Of a stretch of DNA of 64,000 bases, positions 11,481 to 24,486 are shown piece after piece (the stretch's first letter is position 1; each line of letters opens with the position of its first letter). The DNA lies in NCBI RefSeq assembly GCF_022376445.1, contig NW_025955111.1, positions 1 to 64,000 of the forward strand. The letters run 5' to 3'. A program made the position numbers and the translations under genes. The DNA comes from Fomitopsis serialis (taxonomy: Eukaryota > Basidiomycota > Agaricomycetes > Polyporales > Fomitopsidaceae). The notes beneath the pieces are model-generated. The model was not told where the DNA came from and ran no database searches. It worked only from the letters and a program-made list of their open reading frames with translations.

Positions 11481-13464
11481 ATGTTGGAATCCCCGATTCT
11501 GCTTGTCCTAGCCTGCCTCGCAATTGGCATCTTCGCTACCCTCATTCAGCACCGCGAGAAGAACCTGCCGCCGGGCCCAACGCGCATCCCGCTGCTGGGG
11601 AACGCATGGCGCGTGCCAGTGGAGAAGTCGTGGATGTACTTCCACTCGCTGTGCCAGAAATACGGTGAGTCGCTCGTGGTGCCGCTTTGTTGCGTGCACA
11701 ATGCTGAAAGACGTGTAGGACCTATGGTCATGCTCAAGGCGCTTGACAACGATATATTGGTGTTGGACAACGCAGAGGACATCGAAGAGCTGGTAAGGCA
11801 GCCGATATCACTTCGGACGAGTCATGTCTGATGGACGGCATGGGTAGCTCGTGCAGCGCTCGAAAAACTACTCGTCGAGGAAGCAGCTCATCTACGCAGG
11901 CAAGTACCGTTCGCGAGACAAAGTCAGTGATCATTGTCAACGCGACCGCGTTTCGCGTTGACCCCTCCACCAGCGCCTAGTTCTGATGCCCTACGGACCG
12001 CTTCTCAAGAAGTATCGCACTGCCATACACACGATGATGAACCCGCAGGGTTAGTGGCGCGGATCGTGATTCATTCCAAAGTCTCTGACAGAACTCCGCC
12101 CAGCTGTCGGCGCATACGAGCGCTTTCAAGAGCGCGGCTCGATGGTGCTGCTCAAGGGTATCATAAACGACCCCAGCAAGACGTACATCAACATCAAGCG
12201 GTTCACCGCCGAGACGCTCTTCACTCTGATCTACGGCAAGGGCTTTGGGAGCGAGGAGGACCTGCGCACCGTGCTGCACATCCTCGAGACGTTCATCCGG
12301 GACATGCACCCGTTCACGCACATGGTCGACTGGGTGCCCATCCTCGATTGGCTACCGGACTTCTTAGCCCCTTGGCGTGACGAGGCGCGCAAGAAGGGCG
12401 AGTACGAACATGAAGTTGGGCTGTCCATCATGTGCAAAGAGTTGTTCTCATGGTACATCACAGTTCTACAGCCATCTTCTCAAGGATGTCAAGACACGGA
12501 TGGACTCGGGCGCGCATGTCGAGTGCTTTGCTGCTAACCTTTGGGAGAACGCGGAACAACTTGGTCTCGATGAGGACTCCTTGGCGTACAGTAAGAGTTA
12601 TGCAGTAGCCCTCATATTTCCGTTGCTGAAGATCTGTGACTAGTTGCTGGTACCGCATTCGAGGCTGGAACGGATAACACTGCTGGAGTCATCTTGTGGT
12701 TCCTTGTTGCCATGATGCACTATCCCGCCGTCCTGAAGCGAGCGCAAGCGGAGCTTGATGAGGTCCTCGGTGCCAATGGCGATACTGCGCCGTGCTACCA
12801 CCACCTCGATCAGCTGCCATACTGTTTGGCGCTTGTCAAGGAAGGCCTCCGGTGAGCTCGGGTGTCGGAAAGTGCCTAGCGTGCTGCTGACTTGATCCTT
12901 AGATGGATGCCAGTCGCTCCGTTGGCAGCGCCCCATTACAGTCTGCAAGATGATGTCTATAAGGGCTTTCGCATTAGCGCAGGGACGACCGTGATACCGA
13001 ACATCTGGGCTATTCATCACGATGCGACCATCTACTCTGACCCGTTCGAGTTCAATCCCGAGAGGTTCCTCATGGCAAAAGAGGATATACGGCCTGAGTC
13101 GTCGTTGAATGAGGGACACTCTGCCTTCGGCTTCGGGAGGAGGTGAGGTATAGCGTCGTCGGAGCGATGTAGTTTCTGACGCGTGTATAGGGTCTGCCCT
13201 GGGCAACACTTCGCCGCGAAGTCCGTCTGGATTGGCATGGTGCGCCTCATGTGGGCTTTCGACATCAACCCTCCGATGGACGTTAACAAGAAGCCTATCT
13301 TGCCGGATGTCGGCGCGTGCCGTTCGGGTCTGACTGCGTAAGCGAGTTCATCACTAAGTATCTGTGATCGGCAGCTGATGGGATCCAGTGAACCGGCGCA
13401 CTTCGACGTCGTTCTTACTCCGCGCTCAGAGCGGCACATTCAAACCATTCGGCGGGAGTCCTGA
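11481..13464 (+). CDS. Cytochrome P450 (P450a, left copy)
   Basis: Ten exons (11481-11664, 11719-11792, 11848-11922, 11974-12049, 12104-12414, 12464-12590, 12644-12851, 12903-13142, 13191-13337, 13389-13464) give a 505-aa protein with an uninterrupted frame. It has an N-terminal membrane anchor (residues 3-22), the proline hinge LPPGPTRIPLLGN, an I-helix oxygen-binding segment FEAGTDNTAG, a K-helix EGLR (ExxR), a PERF motif (FNPERF) and the heme loop FGFGRRVCPG with the Cys ligand. It belongs to the large basidiomycete group of ER-bound class II P450s that includes O-methylsterigmatocystin-oxidoreductase-like enzymes. It would use O2 and NADPH through CPR to oxidise the pathway intermediate. 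P450b is a close paralogue, so the pair may act at successive positions or be redundant. Substrate cannot be read from sequence. Confidence 0.92.
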
Positions 13465-13799
13465 ATGTTCGACAGGTTCTGATAGATGCATTTCAAGCGT
13501 TTCAGGCCCGTGTATACGCAAGGTGTGTTTGATGTTCTGTATTTCTCGTTGACTTTGGGCTATGTGTCATTTGTGTACTCTTGTCAAACTTATGTTTTCA
13601 GCGATTGCTGAGTGTTGTCATTCTGATTGCGACCCTGCTTCTCGGCATCCGTGTGACCCGGCGCATCTAAGTACTAGACGAAGCGTTCAGAATCAGAGCT
13701 CCGAGTGACACGAGACGGGTCTATCCGTCCAGGGCTTCTATGTGCGGTTTGCACTCCCCAGGAACACGACCTTTGCGATCGCCCTTCACATGACTTATG

Positions 13800-15520
13800 C
13801 CTATAGCATCCAGGCCCTTGTAATGGTACCGTTCCTTACGGCGTGTTCTCCTTTCTCCCGGCCTGAGGCTATTCACACCGTCCCGGTCCATTCTTGACTC
13901 TCCCAGCCTCGTCAACTCGCTTCAGATTGCGACATAGACGTGAAGTATGCAGGGAAACCTCGCGCCTTTTCGAAGTGGTGTTCATGAATCCGGCCGGGGT
14001 CGCGCCGGCCCAGGATGATGGTGATGTTCAGGGTGAGTGACGAATGAGTGCGGAAGTTAACTTGCCTGGTAATCGCTTACGCGCCCAGTTCAGTAGCGAT
14101 GTGATCTTAGCGCTCGCTGCCCTGAGGCGCAGTGGCGAGCGCTCACTGGCAGTCGACTGTGTCGACCGACTTGCTTAGCGCACTCACCATCCCGGTCACC
14201 GCCAACTCACAGGGCAAAGGCCACTGACACCATCTATCAATGAAGAATATCACGCTCAGACGCGTGATCGCAATCAAAGCACAACGCGGCTCGCCCTCCG
14301 TTACTTCAAGTAGTCAGACCAACGAACGACCTTCCTATGTTGCATGCTGCATCTTGTTCCTCGACGTCCGTCGTCCGCACGTAGGGGGTTTTCTGCATGC
14401 GTAGTCTCTAGATCGATAACATGCATGTTGATCCATGGAAGAGAGCAACGGGTACGTCGTAACCAAACTCCGATTCCTGCCAGTGTGTTCAGAGAAATAG
14501 CAATCCATACCAGTTCATGCCCCCTCCTTTGAGTTCCGAGCTCGAGGAAATAGCTGTCTTTACCGTGACGCCCGCTCTGCATACCGATGCAGACAGAGCC
14601 AGCATGGTATTCTCAGCACCTTTTGAGGCCAGCCTTGAGTCAGATGCCGTAGCTTCGCTACGACACATGTCCCAACGCATGGTTGCACCAGTGCCGCTCC
14701 AGGCCCACCGTGACCAGAGTACTCGGCCGTGTGGAATGTCGAGACGACGCCACAAAGTCGATGTTGCTGTCCTGCGACTTCACGAGGTACGAGTGCACAT
14801 ATATATCGTTCACGCGTGGTGTGCTCGGTCTGTTCGTCTGCGCAACGAATACTTGTTTGAAGTGCCTCAGACTAGGATCTGCTTATTGTGAAGCGGTTCA
14901 AGCATGTACACTGGTGCACTCTACGATTGTGTTATCGCCCGTCGTTGACGCTGATGTCTCGCCGGAGTCAGCTCGTCGTGCTGTCCTTCATGCAAGGTCT
15001 GGAAGGAGCAACCTAGCAAGGTAGTTCATCTCGCGTACTACGTTACTACAGCAGGCAGTCATCTGAACGGCTGCCTTACACTTCAAGTAGCAGTTGCTCG
15101 CCAGTTGCTCGCCAGTTGCGTGTGCCTTTGAGCACGGCAGACCGTCATTATCGTCTGAGTGCGTAAATGCGGTGTCTCGCGGGTGTCTCGCCTTGTGGTG
15201 TCTTTTTGTTCAACAGCGGGGCCCCGGGTGCCAATGTTTACGCACATCCATTCTGTCCTCGCTCTCACATGTGTTGTCGGTCGATGCCCTCTACTCAGAC
15301 CAGACCCCGCTGTTTTGGATTTTGCGAGAGGCTCTCTTTGGCGCCGTTGAGACTATGTTCCCGTTGTTCACCGAGGAACTAACGATGCAGCATGTGATGG
15401 ATGTGCCGTCTCCGCGGAGGCAGTGTCGGTCAAGAGGAAACCAACGGGGCGCACTCAAGGTGTACCTGTATATATTGACATCACGTCCCCAGAGAGTCGC
15501 ACTCACTTACAGGTATCAAC
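13800..15520 (+). repeat. Dispersed repeat, copy 2
   Basis: Longest copy. 13830-14600 matches 8960-9620 and, inverted, 38560-39310. 14640-14960 matches 9900-10215 and 38280-38560. 14960-15450 matches 37830-38280 inverted. It sits just beyond the inner end of block 3, on the P450a side only. Confidence 0.65.
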
Positions 15521-15554
15521 ACTCACCATAGACCAATCTTTTACAACGCCGCGA

Positions 15555-15862
15555 TGACCCACGTGGACTCAGGTATCACTGCGCGTCCGTCCCGTTGAGG
15601 GCACTCCCGCGACACGCTCCTCTTCATACATGGCTTCTCCTCGACCTCGTACGATTGCTATTTGGTCAACCTCTTCAGGAAGACGGGCTACGCGCTGATC
15701 ATCCCGGACATGTTGGGCGCGGGCGATACAGACAACCCCACGAATGCCGCGATCGCCGCGGACGTCATCGACTCGATGCGGATGGGGTGGGCAAGGTCAT
15801 CGTGGTCGGGCATGACTGGTTCGTACATAGCGTTCGTTGAACGTCTGGAATCCAAGCCTTGA
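15555..15862 (+). pseudogene. Alpha/beta-hydrolase (epoxide-hydrolase-like) relic
   Basis: Two overlapping frames give the N-terminal half of an alpha/beta hydrolase. An oxyanion-hole segment LLFIHGFSSTSYD is followed by YALIIPDMLGAGDTDNP, then in a shifted frame GKVIVVGHDW, which corresponds to the nucleophile elbow region with Asp as in epoxide hydrolases. A stop interrupts the leader (about 15597), at least one frameshift lies near 15790, and the C-terminal cap and His region are missing. The gene is dead. It may once have served the pathway, as epoxide hydrolases often accompany P450s, but that is inference. Confidence 0.65.
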
Positions 15863-15879
15863 AAGCTTGAACTCGTGCA

Positions 15880-16690
15880 GGGGCAGCATTCTCATCTCGC
15901 GCTTAGCGAACTAGTACCATCCGGGAGCGCTTGGCCGGTGCCACGAATGCAACAGCTGAAGACCCTCGCGCTTGGCTTCAACCTTGATCCATCGGTGCTT
16001 GAGGGTTTGGTTGATTGGCTCGTGCTCTCACCATCCGATGAATCTCGCGACATATCCATCGTCAACCTAGAGGTCCGGCACACCTCGCCACAGTACATCG
16101 GTCCCATTAATCGTATAATCCACGCCGTATCAGCGGCCCCCTAAAGCATGACAATAGACTACATCCAAGGTATGTAGTAATCAGACGAGCGTATATCTGT
16201 ACGTCCAGAGACTGACAATGCATTACTCAGACGGTCCAGAACCCTATGATCTGTCTGGGTGCTTCGCGCTGAACGTGTCAAGATTGGGCTGTCAAGATAC
16301 TGCGTGAAAGACTGGGACGCCGTCGCTGCCAAGCTCCTCGCTATCATGTCCGCGATTCCCAGTCGCGCGGAGTCGCTCACTTCCAATCATCTGTACTGCG
16401 CCTTACAACAACCCCCTCCCTACCACCGACCACCACCACTACCGTCACACCTCGACTTGCGCAGGCTGCTGGCCGTCCTCACGCCCCCCGCCTTCGCACG
16501 GTCGAACTAACCGTGGCACCGACGGATCGACTAGATAAGTCCGAACGGTGGCAAGCCGAGACGACGGACGAGGATGTTTCTACCGTAACGGACGGTTTCA
16601 CCGCGTTGCTCAAACCGTGGGTGGCGCGTGGCGTCGTCAGGAGTACGCTGGGAACGTCAGGAAGGCCCTGGAAGGCCCCCTGGGCTTCTC
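15880..16690 (+). pseudogene. F-box/LRR protein relic
   Basis: Separate open pieces read like the C-terminal half of the F-box-like family in this window: LEGLVDWLVLSPSDESRDISIV at about 16000, KIGLSRYCVKDWDAVAAKLLAIM at about 16280, and FTALLKPWVARGVV at about 16600, the last matching LQPWSARGVV of the copies at 4372 and 49044. No F-box segment precedes them and the frames do not join cleanly. This is a third, degraded family member inside the loop. Confidence 0.55.
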
Positions 16691-17020
16691 GGGACACCAG
16701 GCAGTCCGAGTCATTGATGGAATGGAGGCTATGAGGGACATACCTCGTGTGCATGCGACCCGGATATTGTATCCAACCGATATGATGTCTAACAACGTTC
16801 GCAATCCTCTTGCACCCTCGCTCCTGCAACTGACCAGGGTAGTTGATCGTGCTTAATGCACGCATCCGCATTTCGAATGTTGCCGTCGGGACAGTTCTAC
16901 GCAGACGACCAGAAAATTGTCGGGGAATTGCGTGCGAAATAAGTTACAAAGCAGTCTGGTAACTACAAAATATCAGACAAGCCCCCGCGAGGACGAACGA
17001 ACAGACACCACCTGCCAGTC
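16691..17020. other. Short gap, no gene seen
   Basis: Between the F-box relic and the 3' end of the DUF3433 gene. No supported feature. Confidence 0.4.
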
Positions 17021-19570
17021 TCAGTAATCCTTATAGCCCTTCAGTGTCTCCTCCGAGGACCGCGTCAAGGGCGTCACCGCATCTCCATCGTCAACCTCCT
17101 CCGCGAGGATCGCGCCCGTCCGCCGGTCCATGCTGAAGCGCATCGACCTGAGCTTCCGCCCGATGCTCTCGCCGTCGTCGTACGGCGTGAGAGAGGCCCC
17201 GAAGCCGGCGTGGAATGCGAGCGCCATGGAGGCGCCGATGGACCCCGGCGGCGCCGTGAGGTAAAGATCGCGGCGCGCATGCCTGTGGAGGAGGTGCACA
17301 AGCATACCGACGATGCCGACGGCGAGGAGGACCGCCGCCAGTCCGTGCGCAGCCAAGGGCCTGTGGGATGCAGATCAAAAAAGGGGACATTTGCAAAGGC
17401 TACGCTATGCGAGCACTTACTCGATTACGAGCCGAGATAGATGGTTGATGAGGGTTGCGTTGAGGGAGGAGTCTGCGGGCACGAAGTACACCGTCTTCGC
17501 GATGACCGACAAGTATGTCGACTGAAGGATGTGTCAGCGTGCGAGCGGAGGCGCGGGCAGGGCAGCTCTGACACTCACGTATACCGATGACGTCAGGCTC
17601 AAGAAGCTGGTCGATCCGTCCTCGAAGAAATCCCCAAAGTCCGGCGTCAGCGAGGCATTCCGGTAGATGGTCCCCGGGAGCCCCATCGAGATGGTGAGGG
17701 CTCTGGATTGAACGAAGGTATTGTTCGCCTGCGGGAAGATCACACTACGAAGACAAACTGTCAGAGATCCACGCAGACGCGCATGCTGGAGATGAGACGC
17801 ACCCATTGAACGGTTGGCCATTCAGGGGCTGCCCCGTGACGTTGTTGTCGGTCTGAGTGACATCCGCAAGCGGCTTGATGCTTGTGAGGGCAGACGTGCT
17901 GGTGTTCACAGTAGCCAAGACCGTCTGAACCTTCATGAACGGCCGACAAATGACCCCCTTCGCCCTCGTAACGTTCTGCCCCTGCCCGCCCAGCGCCGAA
18001 TGGAAGAACCAGAACATCACGGGCAGGAGCTGGATGTCAGTGTCGCTGTCGACGCCACAGCTCGCCGCGTCGACCTGGACGACGCCGTACTGCTGGTTGG
18101 AGTCGTCCGGGTTGAACTGGACGCGGCCGGTGCATCCGTCAGGGAGCACGGCGCTGAACTGGAACTGGGGGAAGAGCGGGCTCGTGATGTTGGTGAGTGT
18201 GGAGGTGGAGGGGCAGAGCAGTTAGACTGGGTGGCGATGCCATCGACTTCGGCTTCGACGGAGGCGGCGGCGTCATCTGTTTGTGGGATCTAACCATGGA
18301 ATTACATGAACACAGTGTGATAAATTTAGGTATGCCCTTCACGTACCTCAAACTGGGCTACAGCCCATTGACCGGCAACGAATGGTGGGTCCGGAAGGCC
18401 TTGATAAATCTTCGAGTCTGTAAACTGTGGATAGTTAAGGCTTCGGCAGAACAGTACAAATAACATCGAAGACTCACACCCGCAGCCGAGGAGAAAGCAT
18501 TCAGGTTATTGAAGGTCGAAACAAGACCAAGTGCTCGCTGAGCTTGAAGGATGATCTCTGGAGATAACCCCGTGAGCACGTTGAGTTCGAGCAGTGAAGC
18601 ACGTTCGTTACCTTGTCGATGCTCCGGAGTTGCTAGCGTGAACACAGAACCAGCGAGCGGCTGCATGAAGCTCGTAACAAAGACCGTCATCAGCGACACG
18701 AGGACGAGCCAGTGTTTTCGCTTCGTCGATACGAGCAGAGTTTCCCAGTTGCTGTCGATACAGTCAGCATCTAGACAGCGCACGGCGAGCAATTGCTTGT
18801 TACTTCAATGCCATCTATCGCACGATGTCTTTGTAAGTATCTCTTCGAACGAATAATGCAATCGACGCACATAATCAAGGAGGATGGTGTCCTCGGCCTG
18901 CCCGTCTCCCTTCGACAGCACGACATATGGCTACGTGCATACAAGGTAAGGACAGACGTGCATCACTGGGGTCTCAAAGCTCGCCTGGAATGTTTGAATG
19001 CCCCAGTTTGCGCCCGCCCACAGTTTGGCGAGGGGTACGATGAATAAGATGGGGAAGAATGACTATAATGCACCATATAGATGAGCGGAGTGACCAGCAC
19101 GTTGCTATACGACTCACAAGCAGGAATGACGCGGGTACGAAAGTGAAGACATTCTTCTGTGGAACGGCAAACCCTGGTTCGTGTGTGAGTTGCGTACAAG
19201 GATACAGGTAGCGGTTTCCTGACACCGACCTTGTTGTCTATTGGAGAAATGCAACGCAATCTCTGTCGCTACTGCGAGCAATATCATAAATGTCGTCAGG
19301 GACAGTACGACCCATGTCCTCAAAATGAGCGGTTCCTACGCGTAGCAACGAGAGTGAGACGTGGCAACTCAAAGACATATGGTGACTCACATAACGTGGC
19401 GGTCGCCTACGCTCTCCCTCGGGAGTCGGGATGAGATGGACAGATGCATATGATCGACGTGAGCTTCTAAAGGAATCGCGGCCAGACAGCGTCCGCAACT
19501 CCGTGTCCGGTGATGCCCTACTAGAGTCCTTACCCATCAGCAACGGCAGTTTCTGTACTATATCATTCAA
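17021..19570 (-). CDS. DUF3433-type multi-pass membrane protein
   Basis: About 650 aa in many exons on the minus strand. After a Ser/Arg-rich cytosolic leader (MNDIVQKLPLLMGKDSS) come repeated hydrophobic units typical of fungal DUF3433 proteins: LRTWVVLSLTTFMILLAVATEI, FTFVPASFLL-FFPILFIVPLAKLWAG, KHWLVLVSLMTVFVTSFMQPLAGSVF, then a large extracellular domain with N-glycosylation sites (NNTF, NASL, NATL). A last span, LAAVLLAVGIVGMLVHLL, is followed by a C-terminal tail ending EETLKGYKDY. I tested several exon joins, such as 19390 to 19330 and 19120 to 19070, and the frame stays open. Function of the family is unknown; a location at the plasma membrane or in the secretory pathway is likely. 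It lies in the loop and is probably unrelated to the pathway. Exact exon limits are approximate. Confidence 0.7.
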
Positions 19571-21295
19571 AGGGGGAGTAGATGGGCTGCAAGGGGAACA
19601 GATTTAACAGGATGTGCAGCGACAAGTCGGAAGGAAGCACGCTCGGTGACATCCGTCTCAAAACACGGAACGGGGCTGACTGCGGTGTATTGGAGGTCAA
19701 TGTCTTAGATCTTGGAAACGTGCCCCTTTACATACTTGCCTTTTACAGTTAGTCGAAGTTTTGCGCGAGATGCTGTGCAGAGCGATGCCAGCCCTCCTAG
19801 TACTTACTTACGGTAGCATAGAGTCTATCGAACGCTTGGACATTGGAGTGGTCGATTAATGATACCAACGAATGTGCTACCGCTGCTGAGTGTCCTGCTT
19901 TCCGGGAGGCGGGAACAACGCTGCCAGTCACGTGGCAGTGTCACTGGCAGCGCGCGACGAAGGTCCGCAAAATCCGAGCGGCGATCTCCGACGACACCGC
20001 CACACAGGGAGGCATAAGTCACATAACTGACTATAAAACCGTGCTGACTGCAAGCTGCTATGGTGCGGGACGCCTAGCCACCACTACTTATGTACAACGG
20101 TTATCGTAGCTTCAATATTCACCGGATTTTAAATCTGCTCTGGTAGATCGACTCCGTTTGATGAGTAGGAATTTCCTACCAGACAGATTTCTTTTAAACA
20201 CGATATTGAGCAAGTTGTTACACCGAGAATTGGCCACTGGGCGTCTATACATCCTGATATAGTAAGTACGTCGGCGCTACGTACTACCCGCGTCGAACTG
20301 GCGAGCAAGGGTGACCTTGAAGGGTCTCTGGGACACGCCTGTGGGACTTGTACTGCTTGGAGCTGAACACGGAATCGTGCGTCCTTCGCTCCAAGCCCCA
20401 TGCGATAAGCATTCGTCCACTGACTGCTGATGTCTGCATTGCCAGACGGCGGGACATCACGGTGAGGAAGGCCCCGCGGCCGGCAATTCCCCTAAGGGTA
20501 CGAACATCCGGACCCCTCGAAATCGGCCTCGGCTACCCAACGTTTTCGACCTCCAATACCCAACATCGGACAAGTGTCATCACGTTTGGTGAGGAGCACC
20601 ACAAATGGAGTAAACTGAATATATATAATATTTAAATCCTATTATTGATGCGGTGCCGGGTCAATTTGGCCACTGTGCAAAAGTAGCGGCGCTTAGGCGT
20701 CCCGCACCATAGGCAGCGGTTCACGAAGCATACCGGTGCGTATCTACGGATAAGGTGATAAGCAGCAGACGGCACTGAACCACGCGAGGTAGCCGACGAA
20801 TTTATATTTACACATCGAGCCCGTTACATAATAATTAACGAGTGGCTGAGAAGCCAAACGCACGATTTGATCTCCCCACGCCACCGTTCGCAGTGCGCAC
20901 TCGGCGGCAAGTCACCGTGACTTTGACTGCCAGTCTGCTCTCGCCAGTCTCTCTGAATCGTGTATCAGATATAACTTAGGTATGGTTGCATTATCATGAC
21001 TGACACGACAAACTCATGTTTCATACAGTGGCAGGACAAGCTACAGGTAACATACAACAAGAAGGAAATGGATACAGCGTGAATGCAACGAGCGAAAAAG
21101 TAAACAAAGCGAACAACACCCAGAAGTCACAGACAAGCAGGCCGCAACTGACATGAAGTATCAACGAGTCAGCCGCACAGCCACCAATGCTGAGACCTCC
21201 GCACCAAGCAGCCCTAAAAAGTACAAAGTCTAAAAGCAGAATCAGAGACACAACCACCAGGAGAGCCCCGTATCACACACGTCTTCATCGATGCT
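19571..21295. other. Intergenic, nothing recognised
   Basis: Two divergent or convergent gene ends border it. There are short open frames without codon bias or motif, and an AT-rich stretch near 20610-20650. I see no gene or repeat shared with other parts of the window. Confidence 0.5.
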
Positions 21296-22763
21296 TCATC
21301 CACTGTTGGCTTCCTCGAGCAGCGCCTGCATCACCTCGTTCAAGCTCAGCTCGCAGATGGCGATCTCATCGTCTCCTACTTCGTCCTTCTCTTCATCGCT
21401 CTCCTCCTGCTCGTCTTCCCACTGCCTATCCATCAGGTCAAAATCGACATACGCGACCGACTCGGCGTTGCTCCGCAACGAGGATAAGGTACTGCGCCTG
21501 GCGCGCGGCTTCCAGCTCTTGCGCAGCTGAAGCGCCGCCAGCTGGTGGGCAAGCGTGTCTTCGTCGGGCGGGAAGAAGATTGTTCCCGGATCATCCTCGA
21601 TGGCCACGATGGTGACCTCAGTGGGGTCCTTGGCCGTGTCCTCACTGGATGTGCTACTGGCCGACTTGGGCGTTAGCGGGCTGGAAGGCACGGAACTCGG
21701 AGAAGTTGAGTCAGAAGCCACCGACGATTCGGGCGACGACGGTACCGACGATGAAGGCGATGGCGACGTGATATCTAGTACTGAGGAGGGCGGGGTGGAC
21801 GGGGCTGCAGCTGCAGCCACACCTGATGCCGCTGCAGACGAGGTGCGTAAGGCGAGCAGCGATTTCGCAAACACTTTGCGCATCTTCCCCAGGTCCTTCT
21901 TGCTGATCTTGATGATCGTATCGACGTTCTCGGTATCCTCGGGTATTGGGGTATCAAGCTTGACGGAGGTACGTCGTGAGGCTCGTAAAGAGCCGTAATT
22001 GATCAATCGTGACTTTGAGCGCGTCTTTGCAGGCTTGGGCAGCTTGGGCAGCTTGGCCTTGGAGTTGCCCGCTCCGCCTCTTCCGTGTGTATGCTACACA
22101 AGCCAGGGACCACGTAAGTGCCCGATGTCCTTGCTACAGTCGGACTGAAACTCACCCTTCCATGACGCGCAGCTTCCTGACTTGCGCTCACCAGCATGCG
22201 CTCGTACCTCGTCGCCGTATCCTCCTGCGCGGATACCATTGCAGCGGTGAGAGCGTGCTGGTCGGGACTTATCACACGGCTAGCCTCGCGCATGATTGTC
22301 GTAGAGATTATGTTCCCTGCACCGCTCCTCCCGGTGGAGTGCGCCTGACAATGAAAGGCAAGTCAGCACAATTGGCCTGGATACCGCTGGACACTGCTCA
22401 CGCTAGTTGGCTTGGCTGCGGGCGTCTCACGACCGTTGGCGATCGAAACGGCGTCATCGGGCTCTGGTGCCTCGATGATCGAGAGGCAGTCTTTCGAGCC
22501 CTGTCTGATGTTGCCGACGCCGCCTCGTCCGGAAGAGCGCTGAGACAGATGTGGTCAGGTGTGTGGTGATCAAGAGTAGAGGGTGAGTATACCGTTCTTC
22601 GACCGCTTGCGGAGCTGCTCGACGAAGTGGACAGAGAGGACGACGAACTCCATCCCGAGCTCGTCGTGTTGGACGTGCGGGAGAGGATGCTTGCCGTATC
22701 TGACATCGCCGAGGTGACCGTTACGGCTTGTGGATTATTGCCAAGTGCAGCGATGTCCTCCAT
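21296..22763 (-). CDS. Ser/Thr-rich protein of unknown function
   Basis: Three or more exons on the minus strand, starting MEDIAALGNNPQ at 22763. Residues 20-60 are almost pure Ser/Thr. A middle exon (about 22060-22310) carries MREASRVISPDQHALTAAMVSAQEDTATRYERML, predicted helical. The last exon (21296-22006) has KISKKDLGKMRKVFAKSLL, a long Ser/Pro/Thr stretch with TPPSS and SPSP repeats, then an acidic C-terminus (EDEQEESDEEKDEVGDDE). The composition suggests a largely disordered, possibly phosphorylated nuclear or cytosolic protein. I do not recognise a family. Exon joins between about 22010 and 22560 are approximate. Confidence 0.55.
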
Positions 22764-22829
22764 GGCAAACCCTGAGTCTTTGAAGAGGGAGGGACGGGGG
22801 AAATTGCAGCCAGAGTTTGATCGGTGAGT

Positions 22830-24486
22830 ACGAGCTCATGTGCCTGATAAGCCTCGGGCCGTGCGTCGTGAGCAGTGCACAGGACGCAGCGCAGTCATAT
22901 GCATGGGAGCATAGCAGGCCACACTGACAGCTTCCCTGCTCCTGGAGTTATCGGTGCTCTAGTGGTCCTATGGGATTGAGGTCGCCAGGCACGCTGAGCC
23001 GCACGGCGATTGCCAGTGTCAACGTAATGAATTATGACCGCCGTCGTGGCTCTCACCGACGTGTATCCCCTCATCGTGGTCGTACCTTTTAAGTTCCGTG
23101 CTGGACGCAAACTGTGTGGCGGCGGAGTGCGGTCGTACATAGGCTGTGTTTTTGACTATGGTCAATCTACTCGACACGATTCGCGTCCGAGAACTTGTCC
23201 GACTCACTTCGCAATGCCTGTTATAAGCCGTCGAATCGATCGGAAAATCGAAGTTTTACGAGGATCTCCTGGTGGAAGCTAACTTGAAGTACGTGTGACG
23301 CCCAAGATAAGGACCACATAGGTGCTACATGTCCGCGGACGAATACGTAGAGATACGCTCCAGAGTACCCAGGCTCTCAATAGACTCCTATCTTGAGCCA
23401 CGTTGACACTGTAGCTGCGTCTGCGCGTGCGGCTGTACCACACTTGTTCGTGGTGTGGTCCGCGGCGGTGCAACTCGGCGGCGAAGAGATAAGACGTGGT
23501 GGACATCGTGCGTGCCTGCAAGTCAAGGAACAAGCAGGAGAGGGCGGTGACACCAAGTCGTTGTGGCACTCGTTGGGCAGCTCTGTGACCGCAAGCTCTT
23601 GACAACGGTACATCCGGAGACCGATAGAGTCCGAACCAAGCTGTACAGGGCCACCGCACGGATATTGCCATATATAGAAAGTAGCGGGACATGATATAAA
23701 TGGGTTGCTCTCGAGTTCAGCTCACCGTCTAAACTTGGAGAACTCGCCTACTAGTATGACTGAAGCAATCAAACGTTGTATCATTTCCCAGCATGATGAG
23801 CACTGCCAGGCAGACGGAGGCAGTCAAGGGAAGGTGGCCGAGATCAATTCCTTCTGCCTAGTACGTGAATGTATAGAGTGCATGTAAGATATATAATGCA
23901 TGAATGGTGCAAGTGCACGAGCTCGTCTCCATTGACAGGCCTGGTTGCTAGTACACCTCAGTACCTTCACTCTCCCCAAAGCCTGACGGTACTGGTTGCC
24001 GAGCGGACGTTCCGCTACTACTACGCAGACCTCAGGCTCGGCCCAAGCTAGTCCCTGATCTTTCTTCACATCTGACCCTGCTACCAGCGTTCAACTACCA
24101 TTGGTGTACAGTTACTTCAGGATTTATGCGTGACGCTTCGAGCCATCCGGATGTCAACTTGAATCTGTTGTGCCGCCGTGAGTTGCATGTCAAGGCACGG
24201 TACGCAGCGCGGCGGGCACCATCGACGAGATATGTGTGATTCAAGGGCCCGGGAGTCTCAGTCATTATGCCAGTGCTGACAAAAATGTACAGGTTTCTAT
24301 CTCAAAGTTGATCACGATAATACAAAAATACGACCGCGTACATCTCGATGCAATGCGTTTTCAATCGAGCAAGACGACAGGAATGTGAATTCAGTCATGA
24401 CGCGAGATGATTCGGAGGACAGTGAATGGATCCGTGGACTGCGCAGATAGCCAGTAGGACGTCGATGTTGCAACCTGTGAGATCAA
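22830..24486. other. Intergenic, nothing recognised
   Basis: Only short non-conserved open frames. Some AT-rich patches (about 23880-23900, 24290-24340). No repeat or gene seen. Confidence 0.5.

Larger units (their letters stand above)
10255..13740. repeat. Inverted duplication, block 3, left arm
   Basis: Matches 26935-30640 in reverse. It spans the P450 promoter, all ten exons and about 270 bp beyond the stop codon, where the similarity includes a segment that reads as a hydrophobic stretch ending CGTGTGACCCGGCGC. Confidence 0.85.

Noticed and set aside
13800..15520. Dispersed repeat considered as an LTR retrotransposon or solo LTR
   Set aside because: No TG...CA ends, polypurine tract, primer-binding site or target duplication could be found; left as an unclassified repeat.
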